From positions 186,001 through 250,000 of the forward strand of contig NZ_UIDD01000008.1 of NCBI RefSeq assembly GCF_900497695.1: a stretch of 64,000 nt of DNA, read 5' to 3'. The notes below the pieces were generated by a model, which saw only the letters and a program-made list of their open reading frames with translations, had not been told where the DNA came from and did no database searches. Below are positions 16,939 through 25,636 of the stretch, in pieces (within the stretch, counting starts at the first letter, position 1; each line of letters opens with the position of its first letter). The translations under genes and the position numbers were made by a program. Origin of the DNA: Pseudomonas wadenswilerensis. Lineage in GTDB: Bacteria > Pseudomonadota > Gammaproteobacteria > Pseudomonadales > Pseudomonadaceae.

Positions 16939-17108
16939 GACGTGCCCGGGGTGTATTTGATCCAGCCGATGGTCCGCGTCATCGCTGCGCAGCAATCTCG
17001 ACGTAGCTCGACTCCCCGTCCCCCGACAACCAACCCCATACGAAGCTCAAGCTCTGCAATCCGCCGCCGATACCCCTTGAACAAGTATGGACACTACGGG
17101 TACAGAGC

Positions 17109-18695
17109 ATGACCCCAATCAATGCAGGAGTGCGCATCGCCCCCGCCTACACGGCCCCCCAGCCGGCCTCGGCAAGTGCTGGCAGCAGCCGCGCCGAGCA
17201 AGCTGCGGCAACGCCGAGCACCACCGTCAGCCTGGGCCAAAGCCCTCGTAGCGACGATACCGCGACCTATTCGTCCCGCGGAACCCTCGCGGTGCCGTTG
17301 CGCTACGTGCTGGAAAACGACAGCCTGAACAAGCTGAGCATGAACATGACGATCGGTGTTCAGTCCAGCGCTATCGGTTCGCGCTTCAACGGGCTCGGCG
17401 CAGCGTTGGTGAATCAATTGGTAGCCAACGGCGGCCAGTCGTTCACACAATCGGTGTTTGCCTTCGCCGACGGCGCGCAGCCAAGCGCCGAAACACTGAG
17501 AATCCAGGGCAATAACCTGCGCCAACACCCGGCCAATGCCGTGAACCTGAGCCTGACCACCGCCTCCGGAGCTACCGTCACCCTGTCCCTGGCCAGCGGC
17601 GAGCAAGGCCTGGCAGTCAGCGCCGAGGTGCAGGGCGGCCAGCTCACCAGCGATGAGCTCAAGGGCCTGGCGTCACTGGCCGACAGTTTCCAGGGGACCA
17701 TCAACGGCCTGAGCGAGCAGCCTCCTCGCCTGCAGCTGGGCAAGCTGGCCACGCTCGACCCGGCCCTGTTCAGCGCGCTGCAAATGAATGCCAAGCTGGA
17801 CACGGTAAATGGCGAACAGCTGTCCTTCGACCTGGCCCTGGACGACAGCGCACGCAAACTCAGCCTGCAGGGCCCCGCCGGCAACGTGCAGTTGAACCTC
17901 GACACCCGCGACACCTCTCTGCTGGGTAAAAGCGCCCAGCGCCAGGCGGCGATCAGCAATTACCTGAGCCAGTTCGATGCGGCGCAGGGCCGCGGCAAAG
18001 GCGACGAGAACCTGGTGAGCCTGCTCAAGGACGCCTTCGTTCAGCTCAACAGCGCCGACGACATCGCCAGGCCAGCGACCGGCCGTATCCCGCTGCTGGC
18101 AGCCAAAGACACAGCCCTGCTCAGCGGCCTGGCCGACTTCAGCGCCTCGATCAGCCAGACAAGCCAGCAGCCCAACTCGCTGCGCCCGACCGAGCTGGAT
18201 CGCTTCGACTACAAAGTGTCCCAGTCAACCACGATCAGTGGTGCGTCGCCGGCGAACCGCTCGGTGCAACAGGATCAGCAGGCGAGCCTCACGGCCGCCT
18301 ACCACACCAGCCTCAACCCGCAGATGTCGATGCTCGAGGCCATGGCGACGCAGAACTACCGTTACCACGAGATCAGCGACCAATCGAGCACCAGCACGCG
18401 TTTGCGCTACGACAAAAATAGCCTGGTGGAAGCCAGCGTCAGCCAACAGGCCAGTCGCAATGAACGTGTGCGCTCGTACGCCGAGGGCGTGCTGGAAAGC
18501 GACGTGAGCACACCGGCGTCGGTCTCCGAATCGCGCAACCTGCTTGGCCTGCTCACTGACCTGTTCGAACGCGAGCGCATCTCCCAGCGTGACCGCGGCG
18601 TATCGATCCTGGAAGCACAGTTGCAATCGCAACGCAGCCAGTGGCAGTTGCAGTCCGATCCGGCGCTGATCCGCCCTCGGGATGCCCAGCAGTAA
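17109..18695 (+). CDS. Hypothetical 528-aa protein
   Basis: Large soluble protein without signal peptide. The first 60 residues are Ala/Ser/Thr/Pro-rich and probably disordered; the centre (about 60-330) is strand-rich with repeated short amphipathic strands (NLSLTTASGATVTLSLASGEQ, GNVQLNLDTRDTSLLG); the end (about 450-520) is helical and charged (LLTDLFERERISQRDRG). Homologues in Pseudomonas are sometimes labelled lactate dehydrogenase without any dehydrogenase motif; I see no Rossmann GxGxxG here, so I do not adopt that name. It stands alone and convergent with trmK. Confidence 0.7.
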   Translation: MTPINAGVRIAPAYTAPQPASASAGSSRAEQAAATPSTTVSLGQSPRSDDTATYSSRGTLAVPLRYVLENDSLNKLSMNMTIGVQSSAIGSRFNGLGAALVNQLVANGGQSFTQSVFAFADGAQPSAETLRIQGNNLRQHPANAVNLSLTTASGATVTLSLASGEQGLAVSAEVQGGQLTSDELKGLASLADSFQGTINGLSEQPPRLQLGKLATLDPALFSALQMNAKLDTVNGEQLSFDLALDDSARKLSLQGPAGNVQLNLDTRDTSLLGKSAQRQAAISNYLSQFDAAQGRGKGDENLVSLLKDAFVQLNSADDIARPATGRIPLLAAKDTALLSGLADFSASISQTSQQPNSLRPTELDRFDYKVSQSTTISGASPANRSVQQDQQASLTAAYHTSLNPQMSMLEAMATQNYRYHEISDQSSTSTRLRYDKNSLVEASVSQQASRNERVRSYAEGVLESDVSTPASVSESRNLLGLLTDLFERERISQRDRGVSILEAQLQSQRSQWQLQSDPALIRPRDAQQ

Positions 18696-18701
18696 ACCCG
18701 C

Positions 18702-19397
18702 TTACGCCAGCAGCTCGGTGATCCACCGGGCTTGCCGGGCGACCTGCTGAACCTTGTCCTCGGGCACGCTGTGCCGCGCCCGGGCGAAGCTCGCCAGGGT
18801 CTGCTGCTTGCGCTGCAGGATGCTCTGCCACTTGGCCAGGAACGCCGGGTTGCGGGCCTGCATCTGCAGCGGGCCGAAGTACAGCTGTTCGGCGCTGTAG
18901 GTCACCGGGCCGTCCTGCTCGGCAACGATGATTTCGTAGTCGAAGCGGTTTTCCCGCAGCAGTTCCTCGCCGACGATACGGTAGCCGTTGTCCATCAACC
19001 ATTGGCGCAGCGGTTGCTCGCCGCCGTTGGGTTGCAGGATCAGCCGCTCCTGGCCGCTCAGGCGTGCCTTGCCAGCCTCGAGAATGTCACGGATGGTCTC
19101 CCCGCCCATGCCGCAGATGCTGATCGCGGTGATGCCGTCTGCCGGCTCGATCGCCGCCAGGCCATTGGCCAGGCGCACGCTGACCTGCTGCTCCAGGTCG
19201 TTGTCGCGCACGGTGCGTTGGGCTGCGTTGAACGGGGTCATCGCCACCTCGCCAGCCACGGCAGTTGCGATGCCGCCCCGACGCATCAAGGCCACCGGCA
19301 GGTAGGCGTGATCCGAGCCGATATCGGCCAGGCGCGCACCGTCTGGCACATGCGCCGCCACGCGCTCCAGGCGCATGGACAATGTCTGTTCGTTCAA
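18702..19397 (-). CDS. trmK: tRNA (adenine(22)-N1)-methyltransferase TrmK-like
   Basis: 231-aa SAM-dependent methyltransferase of the TrmK/YqfN family, which methylates A22 in the D-loop of tRNA. The SAM site reads RLADIGSDHAYLPVAL, followed by the family motif ISICGMGGETI and a LILQPNGGEQPLRQWL block; the helical C-terminal tail (WQSILQRKQQTLASFARAR) is typical. Length matches the family (about 225-235 aa). Found in some gamma-proteobacteria but best known from Gram-positives. No operon partner; convergent with the 528-aa gene. Confidence 0.88.
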   Translation of the reverse strand: MNEQTLSMRLERVAAHVPDGARLADIGSDHAYLPVALMRRGGIATAVAGEVAMTPFNAAQRTVRDNDLEQQVSVRLANGLAAIEPADGITAISICGMGGETIRDILEAGKARLSGQERLILQPNGGEQPLRQWLMDNGYRIVGEELLRENRFDYEIIVAEQDGPVTYSAEQLYFGPLQMQARNPAFLAKWQSILQRKQQTLASFARARHSVPEDKVQQVARQARWITELLA

Positions 19398-19537
19398 CTG
19401 CAGCCCCTTTTCACCTGCAACGTCCGGCGCTGCTGGCCGGATCGGGGGCGATTCTGGCGGGCATTGCGGTGCATTTCAAGCGATCGGCAGCTACCCGGCC
19501 CGGCGGTCATGCCGGGCCCGCGCCGAGACGCAATGCG

Positions 19538-19849
19538 CTAAGTCGAAACCTGCTCGAGGAAGATCAGTTCCAGGGGTGCTGCGAGCAGCGCTTCGCTGGC
19601 AGCCGCAAAGTTCTGGAAGTACGGCATAGCGAAGTGTGCATCGAGCGCCGCTTGATCCTTGAAGGCTTCGCGCATATAGAACGTGCCCGGTTCGTCCCGG
19701 CGTTCGAACAGTACATAGTCAAGGTTGCCCGGCTCCGCCCGGGTAGGTTCGATCAGCGCCACCAGCGCCTCTTTTAACACTTGCTGTTTACCGGTTGCAG
19801 CTTTGAGTACCGCGATCGATACCAGGTGTTTCTCATGTTCAGTCATCAT
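19538..19849 (-). CDS. Putative quinol monooxygenase / antibiotic biosynthesis monooxygenase (ABM) domain protein
   Basis: 103-aa ABM-fold protein (VSIAVLKAATGKQQVLKEALVALIEPTRAEPGNLDYVLFERRDEPGTFYMREAFKDQAALDAH), close to YgiN-type quinol monooxygenases: small dimeric ferredoxin-like enzymes that oxidise quinols without cofactor. GGAG lies before the tandem ATG codons; either of two adjacent ATGs may be used. It follows the nitroreductase gene by 42 bases, so the two probably form one unit for quinone or nitro-aromatic detoxification under the divergent LysR. Confidence 0.85.
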   Translation of the reverse strand: MMTEHEKHLVSIAVLKAATGKQQVLKEALVALIEPTRAEPGNLDYVLFERRDEPGTFYMREAFKDQAALDAHFAMPYFQNFAAASEALLAAPLELIFLEQVST

Positions 19850-19891
19850 CAATGCTCCACTGTTCAGGTCAGGCCAAAGGCAATCCGGTCG

Positions 19892-20545
19892 TTACAGAAA
19901 GGTAAACAGCGACTCGGCCGGCAACCTTGACTTGGGCAGGCCGGCGTTGAAGTCATCGCTGCTGTGGTAGCCAAGGCTGACCAGCACCAGGCTGGTAAAG
20001 CCCTGGTCACGCAGCCCCAGCTCTGCGTCCAGCATCTTGCTGTCGAAGCCCTCCATGGGCGTGGCGTCAACGCCCAGGGCGGCCGCGCCCAGCAACAGCG
20101 TGCCCAGTGCCAGGTACGTTTGCTTTTCCATCCAGTGCTGCAAGTCTTTCTGGTCAAAGCGATGCAGGTCGACGTAGCCACGTCGGCTGCGGTCCTGCCC
20201 TGCCCTGGCCTCGGCATTATGAAAACGTCCATCCGCAGCTTCCTGGGCCAGTACCGCCTGCAGGTGGTCGTCGGGCATGTGGGTCCGCGTGCAGAAGACA
20301 ATGACGTGGGAAGCATTGAGGATTTTTGCCTGGTTGTAAGCAAACCCGCCGTCAGTGCTTTTGGCCACCCGCGCGCGCTGCGGCTGCGTCTGGGCGATGA
20401 CGAAATGCCAGGGCTGGGAGTTCACCGAAGAAGGGCTGTTGCGCAGTTGTTCAAGCAAGGCTTGCACGGTGGCGGCAGGTATTTTGCGGGCGGCATCGAA
20501 GGCCTTGGTGGTGTAGCGGCGTTGAGCCAAGCTGACGAGATCCAT
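19892..20545 (-). CDS. nfsB: Oxygen-insensitive NAD(P)H nitroreductase
   Basis: 217-aa FMN enzyme of the NfsB group, matching the E. coli protein in length. FMN-binding features are RYTTKAFDAARKIP near the start, SSVNSQPWHFVIA, the FNAEARAGQDRSRRGYVDLHRFD-like region read here as HNAEARAGQDRSRR, and the ALGVDATPMEGFD loop. It reduces nitroaromatics and quinones in two-electron steps. It diverges from a LysR gene with a 100-base shared promoter region and precedes the ABM monooxygenase. Confidence 0.9.
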   Translation of the reverse strand: MDLVSLAQRRYTTKAFDAARKIPAATVQALLEQLRNSPSSVNSQPWHFVIAQTQPQRARVAKSTDGGFAYNQAKILNASHVIVFCTRTHMPDDHLQAVLAQEAADGRFHNAEARAGQDRSRRGYVDLHRFDQKDLQHWMEKQTYLALGTLLLGAAALGVDATPMEGFDSKMLDAELGLRDQGFTSLVLVSLGYHSSDDFNAGLPKSRLPAESLFTFL

Positions 20546-20645
20546 GGGTTACTCCTGGTTGAAAAAGCAGGAACGAAGGGTGCACCTTCCCTGGGGCAAA
20601 GAAAAACCGGCAAAATGCGCCAACACTTTCACTGCAGGAGTGAAA

Positions 20646-21536
20646 ATGATCCGTATCGATGATCTGGGCATGTTTGTCCGCAGCGCTGCCCTTGGCAGCT
20701 TTACCGCCGCCGCGCTCGAGGCAGATTTACTGCCAGGCCAGGTGGCGGCGGCGATCAAGCGCCTTGAGCGCGAACTTGATGTGCGCCTGTTTGCCCGCAC
20801 CACCCGCAGCCTGCGCCTGACGGCCGAAGGCGAGCAGTACCTGCCCACCGCGGTGTCGGTGCTGGAGACCCTCAAGCAAGGGCGCGAGAGCCTGCGCGGT
20901 GATAATGCGCCGATGCGCGGGGTGCTGCAGATTGCAGCGCCGTCGGACCTGGGGCGCAATATTCTGCTGCCCTGGCTTTCGGCGTTTCGACGCGAGCACC
21001 CGCAGCTGAACCTGCGCTTTTTTCTCTCTGACCAGATTGCCGACCTGTTTCGCGACCCGGTGGATGTCGCCATTCGCTATGGGCTCAATGGTGACGCCAA
21101 CTATGTTGCGCTACCGCTGGCGCCGTGGAATCGGCGGGTGCTGGTAGCCTCGCCGGATTACCTCAGACGCAATGGCAGCCCACGGGTACCGGCAGATTTG
21201 CTCAATCATGCGTGTTTGCTTTACCTGCAGAACGGCCGCGTGTTTGACAAGTGGCGGGTAGGCGCGCAGACGGTCCAGGTGTCCGGGCCGCTGTTCAGTG
21301 ACGACGCCGATGTCGCCCGGCGCTGGGCGGTTGAGGGTGAAGGGATTGCCTTCAAGTCCTGGCTGGATGTCAGTGCCGATGTGCTGGCCGGGCGTCTGCT
21401 GGTGCTGTTGCAGGACCATCCTGGCGAGGCCTTGCCGTTGAGTCTGGTCTGCCCGCACCGCAAACAGGTCTCGCCTGCGGTGTCACGGCTGCATGGGTGG
21501 CTGGCCAATCAGTTCGAGTCGTTGAAGCCGATTTGA
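20646..21536 (+). CDS. LysR-family transcriptional regulator
   Basis: 296-aa LTTR: N-terminal winged helix (FVRSAALGSFTAAALEADLLPGQVAAAIKRLERELDVRLFARTTRSLRLT) and a C-terminal periplasmic-binding-protein-like sensor (MRGVLQIAAPSDLGRNILLPWL). AGGAG precedes the ATG by about 6 bases. It is divergent from the nitroreductase gene, the normal LysR arrangement, and most likely controls the nitroreductase/monooxygenase pair in response to a quinone or nitro compound (inference). Confidence 0.92.
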   Translation: MIRIDDLGMFVRSAALGSFTAAALEADLLPGQVAAAIKRLERELDVRLFARTTRSLRLTAEGEQYLPTAVSVLETLKQGRESLRGDNAPMRGVLQIAAPSDLGRNILLPWLSAFRREHPQLNLRFFLSDQIADLFRDPVDVAIRYGLNGDANYVALPLAPWNRRVLVASPDYLRRNGSPRVPADLLNHACLLYLQNGRVFDKWRVGAQTVQVSGPLFSDDADVARRWAVEGEGIAFKSWLDVSADVLAGRLLVLLQDHPGEALPLSLVCPHRKQVSPAVSRLHGWLANQFESLKPI

Positions 21537-21642
21537 GGCCTTCCTGTGAACCATAGAATCTCCCACAGCTCGCACCTGCTTTTCAGGTAGCCGCCGCAGC
21601 CTTATCCTTGCGCACTTTGCTCGCTGACTTTCGGGAGTTGCA

Positions 21643-22581
21643 ATGTACATTGATGTACCCCGCCGCCTGGTGTTCTTCGATAAAAGCGACAGCATTCGCC
21701 CCGCCTGCCTGACCCAGTACGATCCGGACACCGGTGCATTGACCCACCCCGTCGGTACCCAGGCCGACGACAGGGTTTGCGACATCTCTCACGATGGCCG
21801 GCGCATGGCCCTGCAAGGCACCGATTGGCGGGTGGTGCGCGGCGCCAGTCGCTCGCGCCTGAGCTTTCTTGAAGATCGCACGGCGCTGCATGAGACCGAC
21901 AGGTTCCTGGCGTACTGGTCGCACCTGGACCCCAACGGCCGGTACGCGCTGGTCGGGGTCGGCAACGATAAAAAGCGCCCGGTGGTCATCGACCTGGACA
22001 GCGGCGAATGCAGCGAACCGATCGCCCGTAATGTCGATGCCCGGTTTGGTTGCATCGACCCCGTGCAAGGCAAACTCTGGGCACCCGATGAGCGGGCCAG
22101 CAACAGTGTGCTGACGGTTGATTGCGCCAGTGGCGAGATCAACAAGATCACCCTGGCGCTGGACGCCAAGGTCAGAAGCCTGCGCTTTTCCCGTGATGGT
22201 CAATACCTGTTTGTCACCGGTGAAAACAACCGCCTGCTGTGCTGCGATCGCAACGGCGCGACATTGTGGTCCAGGGACATCGGCGAATATGGTCAGGTAG
22301 GCGCCGGGACAATCCTGTTCAATGAATCCGCTACTCACCTGTGCCTGCCGATCTCGGCGACGCAGCGTTCGAACTGGGGTGAAGACATCATCCTTGCGGC
22401 TGACAGCGGCCAGATCGAGACCACGGTTGTACGCCACAAAGGCCCACCCGGCCGGCTCGCCGCTGACTGGTTCGGCGATCAGTTGCTGACCCACCGTCTG
22501 GAGGTCGTGGACTTTTTCAGCGGTGCGGTCGTCGATGTGCTTGATCTGACCAGCCCCCTCCCCCCGGATAGCCCCATTTGA
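21643..22581 (+). CDS. Hypothetical beta-propeller-like protein
   Basis: 312-aa cytoplasmic protein with several four-strand blade-like repeats, each with a turn of the DxGR/DxSG type: DISHDGRRMALQGTDW, LDPNGRYALVGVGND, IDLDSGECSEPI, FSRDGQYLFVTGENN, LLCCDRNGATLWSRDIG. This fits a six- or seven-bladed propeller of the YVTN/WD class. Its TGA overlaps the upstream end of the next gene, so the pair is coupled. No enzyme motif is seen; a scaffold or binding role is inference. Confidence 0.65.
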   Translation: MYIDVPRRLVFFDKSDSIRPACLTQYDPDTGALTHPVGTQADDRVCDISHDGRRMALQGTDWRVVRGASRSRLSFLEDRTALHETDRFLAYWSHLDPNGRYALVGVGNDKKRPVVIDLDSGECSEPIARNVDARFGCIDPVQGKLWAPDERASNSVLTVDCASGEINKITLALDAKVRSLRFSRDGQYLFVTGENNRLLCCDRNGATLWSRDIGEYGQVGAGTILFNESATHLCLPISATQRSNWGEDIILAADSGQIETTVVRHKGPPGRLAADWFGDQLLTHRLEVVDFFSGAVVDVLDLTSPLPPDSPI

Positions 22582-22583
22582 GA

Positions 22584-23105
22584 ATGCCCAACATGCTTGT
22601 ACTGCCAAAGGGAGAGCGCCACGGGGTACGAGTATCCCCGCGCTGGCCGTCCTCTGAAGTAGCCATCGATGAAGAAACTTTCCATAAGTTGATTGAGGCC
22701 CAATCAACGCTGCCACCCGACATTGAGCTGTTGCTGGTGCGCGGGTATGAAAACAAAAACAGCCATCTGGGTTCGTTCAGAACGCTCTCACGCTGGCTGG
22801 GCATCAAGGTGTTCTGCGCCTGCTACCCCGGTCGCAAGGATGAAGTCGGCGAGATATTTGGCTCCAATGGACATGACGTGGATGGCTCACATGTCGATGT
22901 CTCCATTGTGTTAAAGGGAAAAAGGCTGCGCTTCCTGCCCTTTGGCGTCTTTACCTCGCTGACTCGCCAGCGCGCACGCGCAGCGCACTACCTGGTGGTT
23001 ATCGATAGGGTCAAAGACGCACTAAAACAATGCGGCTTTGACATCCATCGAAACGAAACAGAGAGCATGCAGATCCATTGCGACTACAAACCTCAGAAGT
23101 CGTAA
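22584..23105 (+). CDS. Hypothetical protein, possible M15 (D,D-dipeptidase-like) fold
   Basis: 173-aa protein starting 2 bases after the propeller-gene stop. The order of motifs resembles zinc D,D-peptidases of family M15: ELLLVRGYENKNSHLG near residue 50, then GHDVDGSHVDVSI (His and Asp with the spacing of the HxxGxAxD motif plus one inserted residue) and a terminal MQIHCDY in place of the ExxH motif. There is no signal peptide, which is unusual for a peptidoglycan enzyme. The peptidase assignment is an inference from motif order. Its last 13 bases overlap the convergent TonB receptor gene. Confidence 0.5.
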   Translation: MPNMLVLPKGERHGVRVSPRWPSSEVAIDEETFHKLIEAQSTLPPDIELLLVRGYENKNSHLGSFRTLSRWLGIKVFCACYPGRKDEVGEIFGSNGHDVDGSHVDVSIVLKGKRLRFLPFGVFTSLTRQRARAAHYLVVIDRVKDALKQCGFDIHRNETESMQIHCDYKPQKS

Positions 23106-25528
23106 CGCACATTCATCATCACATTGCGCGGCGGCCCGTAGTGCCCGTAGCTCCCGGAAAACCCGGCGTAGTACTTCTCGTCGAGCAGGTTGTTGAGGTT
23201 CAGCGTGGTGGAAAGATGATCGCTAAGCCGGTAGCGCGCCATCAGGTTGAGCACGGCGTAATCATCCTGGCCGACGCGGCTGTTGTAGCGGCTGAAGTAC
23301 AGCGAGTTGCTGGAGTTCCAGCTGGCACCGCCGCCGAGGGTCAGGCGCTGCCATTGACCGGGTAGCTGGTAGGTGGTCCACAGCCGGAAGGTGTCCAGCG
23401 GCAGCTGGGCGGTCAGGCGCTGGCCTTCGGCGTCTTCGGTGCGCGAGTGGCTGAAGCCAGCCTGCAGCTCCCAACCCGGGGCGAGTTCGCCAGCCAGTTC
23501 CAGGTCAATGCCCTTGGTCTTGGCGCCGCTCACCGCGCGGTAGGCGTCCTGATCGGTGCCCGGCACGGTGTAGCCGGCATCCAGTTCGGCGACGTTGTCG
23601 CGCTTGATCATGTAACCGGCGATGTTGGCGTTGAGCCGGCCGTCGTAGAACTCGCCCTTCCAACCCAACTCATAGTTTTTACCCACCACCGGCTCAAGCA
23701 CCTTGCCGCTGCGGTCCTGGCTCGACTGCGGCTTGAAGATGTCGGTGTAGCTGACGTAGATCGACTGCTCGGGCGTCAGGTCATAGACCACGCCAGCGTA
23801 GGGCGTGACTTCGCCGCGTTCGGTCATGCTGTAGTCCAGGACGTAGCCGGAAGCCAGGCTCTTGGAATAGTAGTGATAGCGGTAATTGCTGGCGCGGGCA
23901 CCGAGGATCAGGTGCAGGCTGTCACTGAGGTTGAAGCGCCCGGCGACGAAGTAGCCGCTCTGGCGCGTGTCGACGTCGTAGTCCAGCGCCGGGGTGAAGC
24001 CGTCCTTGTCGGGCTTGGGCAGTTCGTTGTTCCAGTGGTTGAAGTCGACGATGGCCGAGCGCCCGGTGGTCGCGTAGTGGTGGTTGACGTAGTCGAGGTA
24101 GTTGGCCCCGACGATAAGCTCATGGCTGTTGCCGAACAGTTCGAACGGGCCCTGCAGGGTGGCATCGATGGCCTTCTGATGCTGGGTGGCTTCGGACCAG
24201 CCCTGGCTGATGGTGGCATTACCTTCGGGGGTGATGTACGACATGCCGGTCGAACTCTGGTAGGAGCCGCTGCGGGTATCGCGATCGACATCCATGAAGG
24301 TGCCCGCGACTTTCAGCTGCCAGTCGTTGGCCAATTGCTGTTCGAGCGCCAGGCTGTAGTTGTTGGTGTCGAAACGGTCCGAGGCCCAGCGTGCGCCGGA
24401 ACTGGTATCGCGGGAGAAGTCCGTCGCCTGGCCGTTGGTGAACATGATCGGCACACCCTGGCCGCCCGTTGGCCGGTAGCGCTGGTGATCGATGCTCAGG
24501 CGCACCAGGGTGCTGTCGCTGAGGTCGACTTCGAGCGCTCCGTAAAGGATGTCGCGGTCCTGCTGGTACCAGTCCATGAAGGTATCGTTGAGCTGCTTGG
24601 CCGCGACCATGCGCCCGCGCAGGTTGCCGGTCGGCGTCAGCGGCCCGGAGACGTCCGCTTCCAGGCGCTTGAAATCCCAGGAGCCGATACCGCCCTGCAC
24701 ATAGGCCTGGAACTCGCGGGTCGGGCGCTTGCGGATCACGTTGACCACGCCGCTGGGGTCGCCCGCGCCGGTCATCAGCCCGGTGGCGCCGCGCACCACT
24801 TCCACCCGGTCGTAGATGGCCATGTCGAGCAAGGTGCTGGGCATGGTGCGGGTCTGGTTTTCCTGGTAAGTGGTGACGCCGTCGAACTGGTAGGTGTTGA
24901 TGGCGCTGCCGCGCGAATAGATGTTGAAGCGCTCGCCGCCATCCTGGGACATGGTCACGCCGGGGGTCTGGTTGAGCACATCGGACATGTTGCGCAGCTG
25001 TTGGTCATCCATGCGCTGGCGGGTGACGACGCTGATCGACTGCGGCGTTTCGCGGATTGACAGGTTCATCTTGGTGGCAGTGCTGGTCGAGCCGCTGGTG
25101 TAGGAGCCGGTACCTTCGGTGGTGGCACCCAGGCCTGCTGCGCTGACACTGGTCGCACCCAGTTCAAGGGCGCCGGCCTCGCTGGCCCGGGGGATCAGGC
25201 GATAGCGCCCCTGCCCCATTACCAGCGGCTGCAGGCCGGTGCCGGCAATCAGCTGCGCCAGCGCCTGGTCGACGCCGAACTGGCCGCGCAGCCCGGGGCT
25301 CTGCAGGCCATTGGACAACTGCGAGTCGACGGCAACCATCACCCCGGCTTGCTGGCCAAATTGCCCGAGTACGCGGTCGAGGCTCCCCGGGGCGATGTCA
25401 TAACTGCGCACACCGGCCTGCTCCGCGATCACCTGGGCAGCAATTGCGGTTTGGTTGAAGGACACCAGGGTAAAACCAAGCATCAGGGTGCGTACAGCAG
25501 TGGCAAGGGGGGTAAGGCGACAACGCAT
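23093..25528 (-). CDS. TonB-dependent ferrisiderophore receptor with STN signalling domain (FpvA/FoxA type)
   Basis: 811-aa outer-membrane receptor. After a signal peptide ending near SFNQTAIAA, an STN domain (SYDIAPGSLDRVLGQFGQQAGVMVAVDSQLS ... LIAGTGLQPLVMGQGRYRLIP) interacts with an anti-sigma factor; the plug has RETPQSISVVTRQRMDDQQLRN and VEVVRGATGLMTGAGDPSGVVNVIRKRPT, diagnostic of siderophore receptors; the barrel ends MMNVRYDF. It lies downstream of, and in the same direction as, the FecR-like and sigma genes, so ligand binding should raise its own transcription. The start was set at MRCRLTP to give a normal signal peptide. Confidence 0.93.
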   Translation of the reverse strand: MRCRLTPLATAVRTLMLGFTLVSFNQTAIAAQVIAEQAGVRSYDIAPGSLDRVLGQFGQQAGVMVAVDSQLSNGLQSPGLRGQFGVDQALAQLIAGTGLQPLVMGQGRYRLIPRASEAGALELGATSVSAAGLGATTEGTGSYTSGSTSTATKMNLSIRETPQSISVVTRQRMDDQQLRNMSDVLNQTPGVTMSQDGGERFNIYSRGSAINTYQFDGVTTYQENQTRTMPSTLLDMAIYDRVEVVRGATGLMTGAGDPSGVVNVIRKRPTREFQAYVQGGIGSWDFKRLEADVSGPLTPTGNLRGRMVAAKQLNDTFMDWYQQDRDILYGALEVDLSDSTLVRLSIDHQRYRPTGGQGVPIMFTNGQATDFSRDTSSGARWASDRFDTNNYSLALEQQLANDWQLKVAGTFMDVDRDTRSGSYQSSTGMSYITPEGNATISQGWSEATQHQKAIDATLQGPFELFGNSHELIVGANYLDYVNHHYATTGRSAIVDFNHWNNELPKPDKDGFTPALDYDVDTRQSGYFVAGRFNLSDSLHLILGARASNYRYHYYSKSLASGYVLDYSMTERGEVTPYAGVVYDLTPEQSIYVSYTDIFKPQSSQDRSGKVLEPVVGKNYELGWKGEFYDGRLNANIAGYMIKRDNVAELDAGYTVPGTDQDAYRAVSGAKTKGIDLELAGELAPGWELQAGFSHSRTEDAEGQRLTAQLPLDTFRLWTTYQLPGQWQRLTLGGGASWNSSNSLYFSRYNSRVGQDDYAVLNLMARYRLSDHLSTTLNLNNLLDEKYYAGFSGSYGHYGPPRNVMMNVRYDF

Positions 25529-25636
25529 CGAGGCAATCCTTGGGAAGCAGGGGTGGGCATGGCGCTGGCAGTGCAGCGCTTTCCCTTGTCTTGATGCGCG
25601 AAGCGACAAAACCTGCCAACGCCAATGAAAATTATT

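Noticed and set aside
17109..18695. Lactate dehydrogenase label for the 528-aa protein
   Set aside because: No nucleotide-binding GxGxxG motif or catalytic His region; composition is disordered plus short strands.
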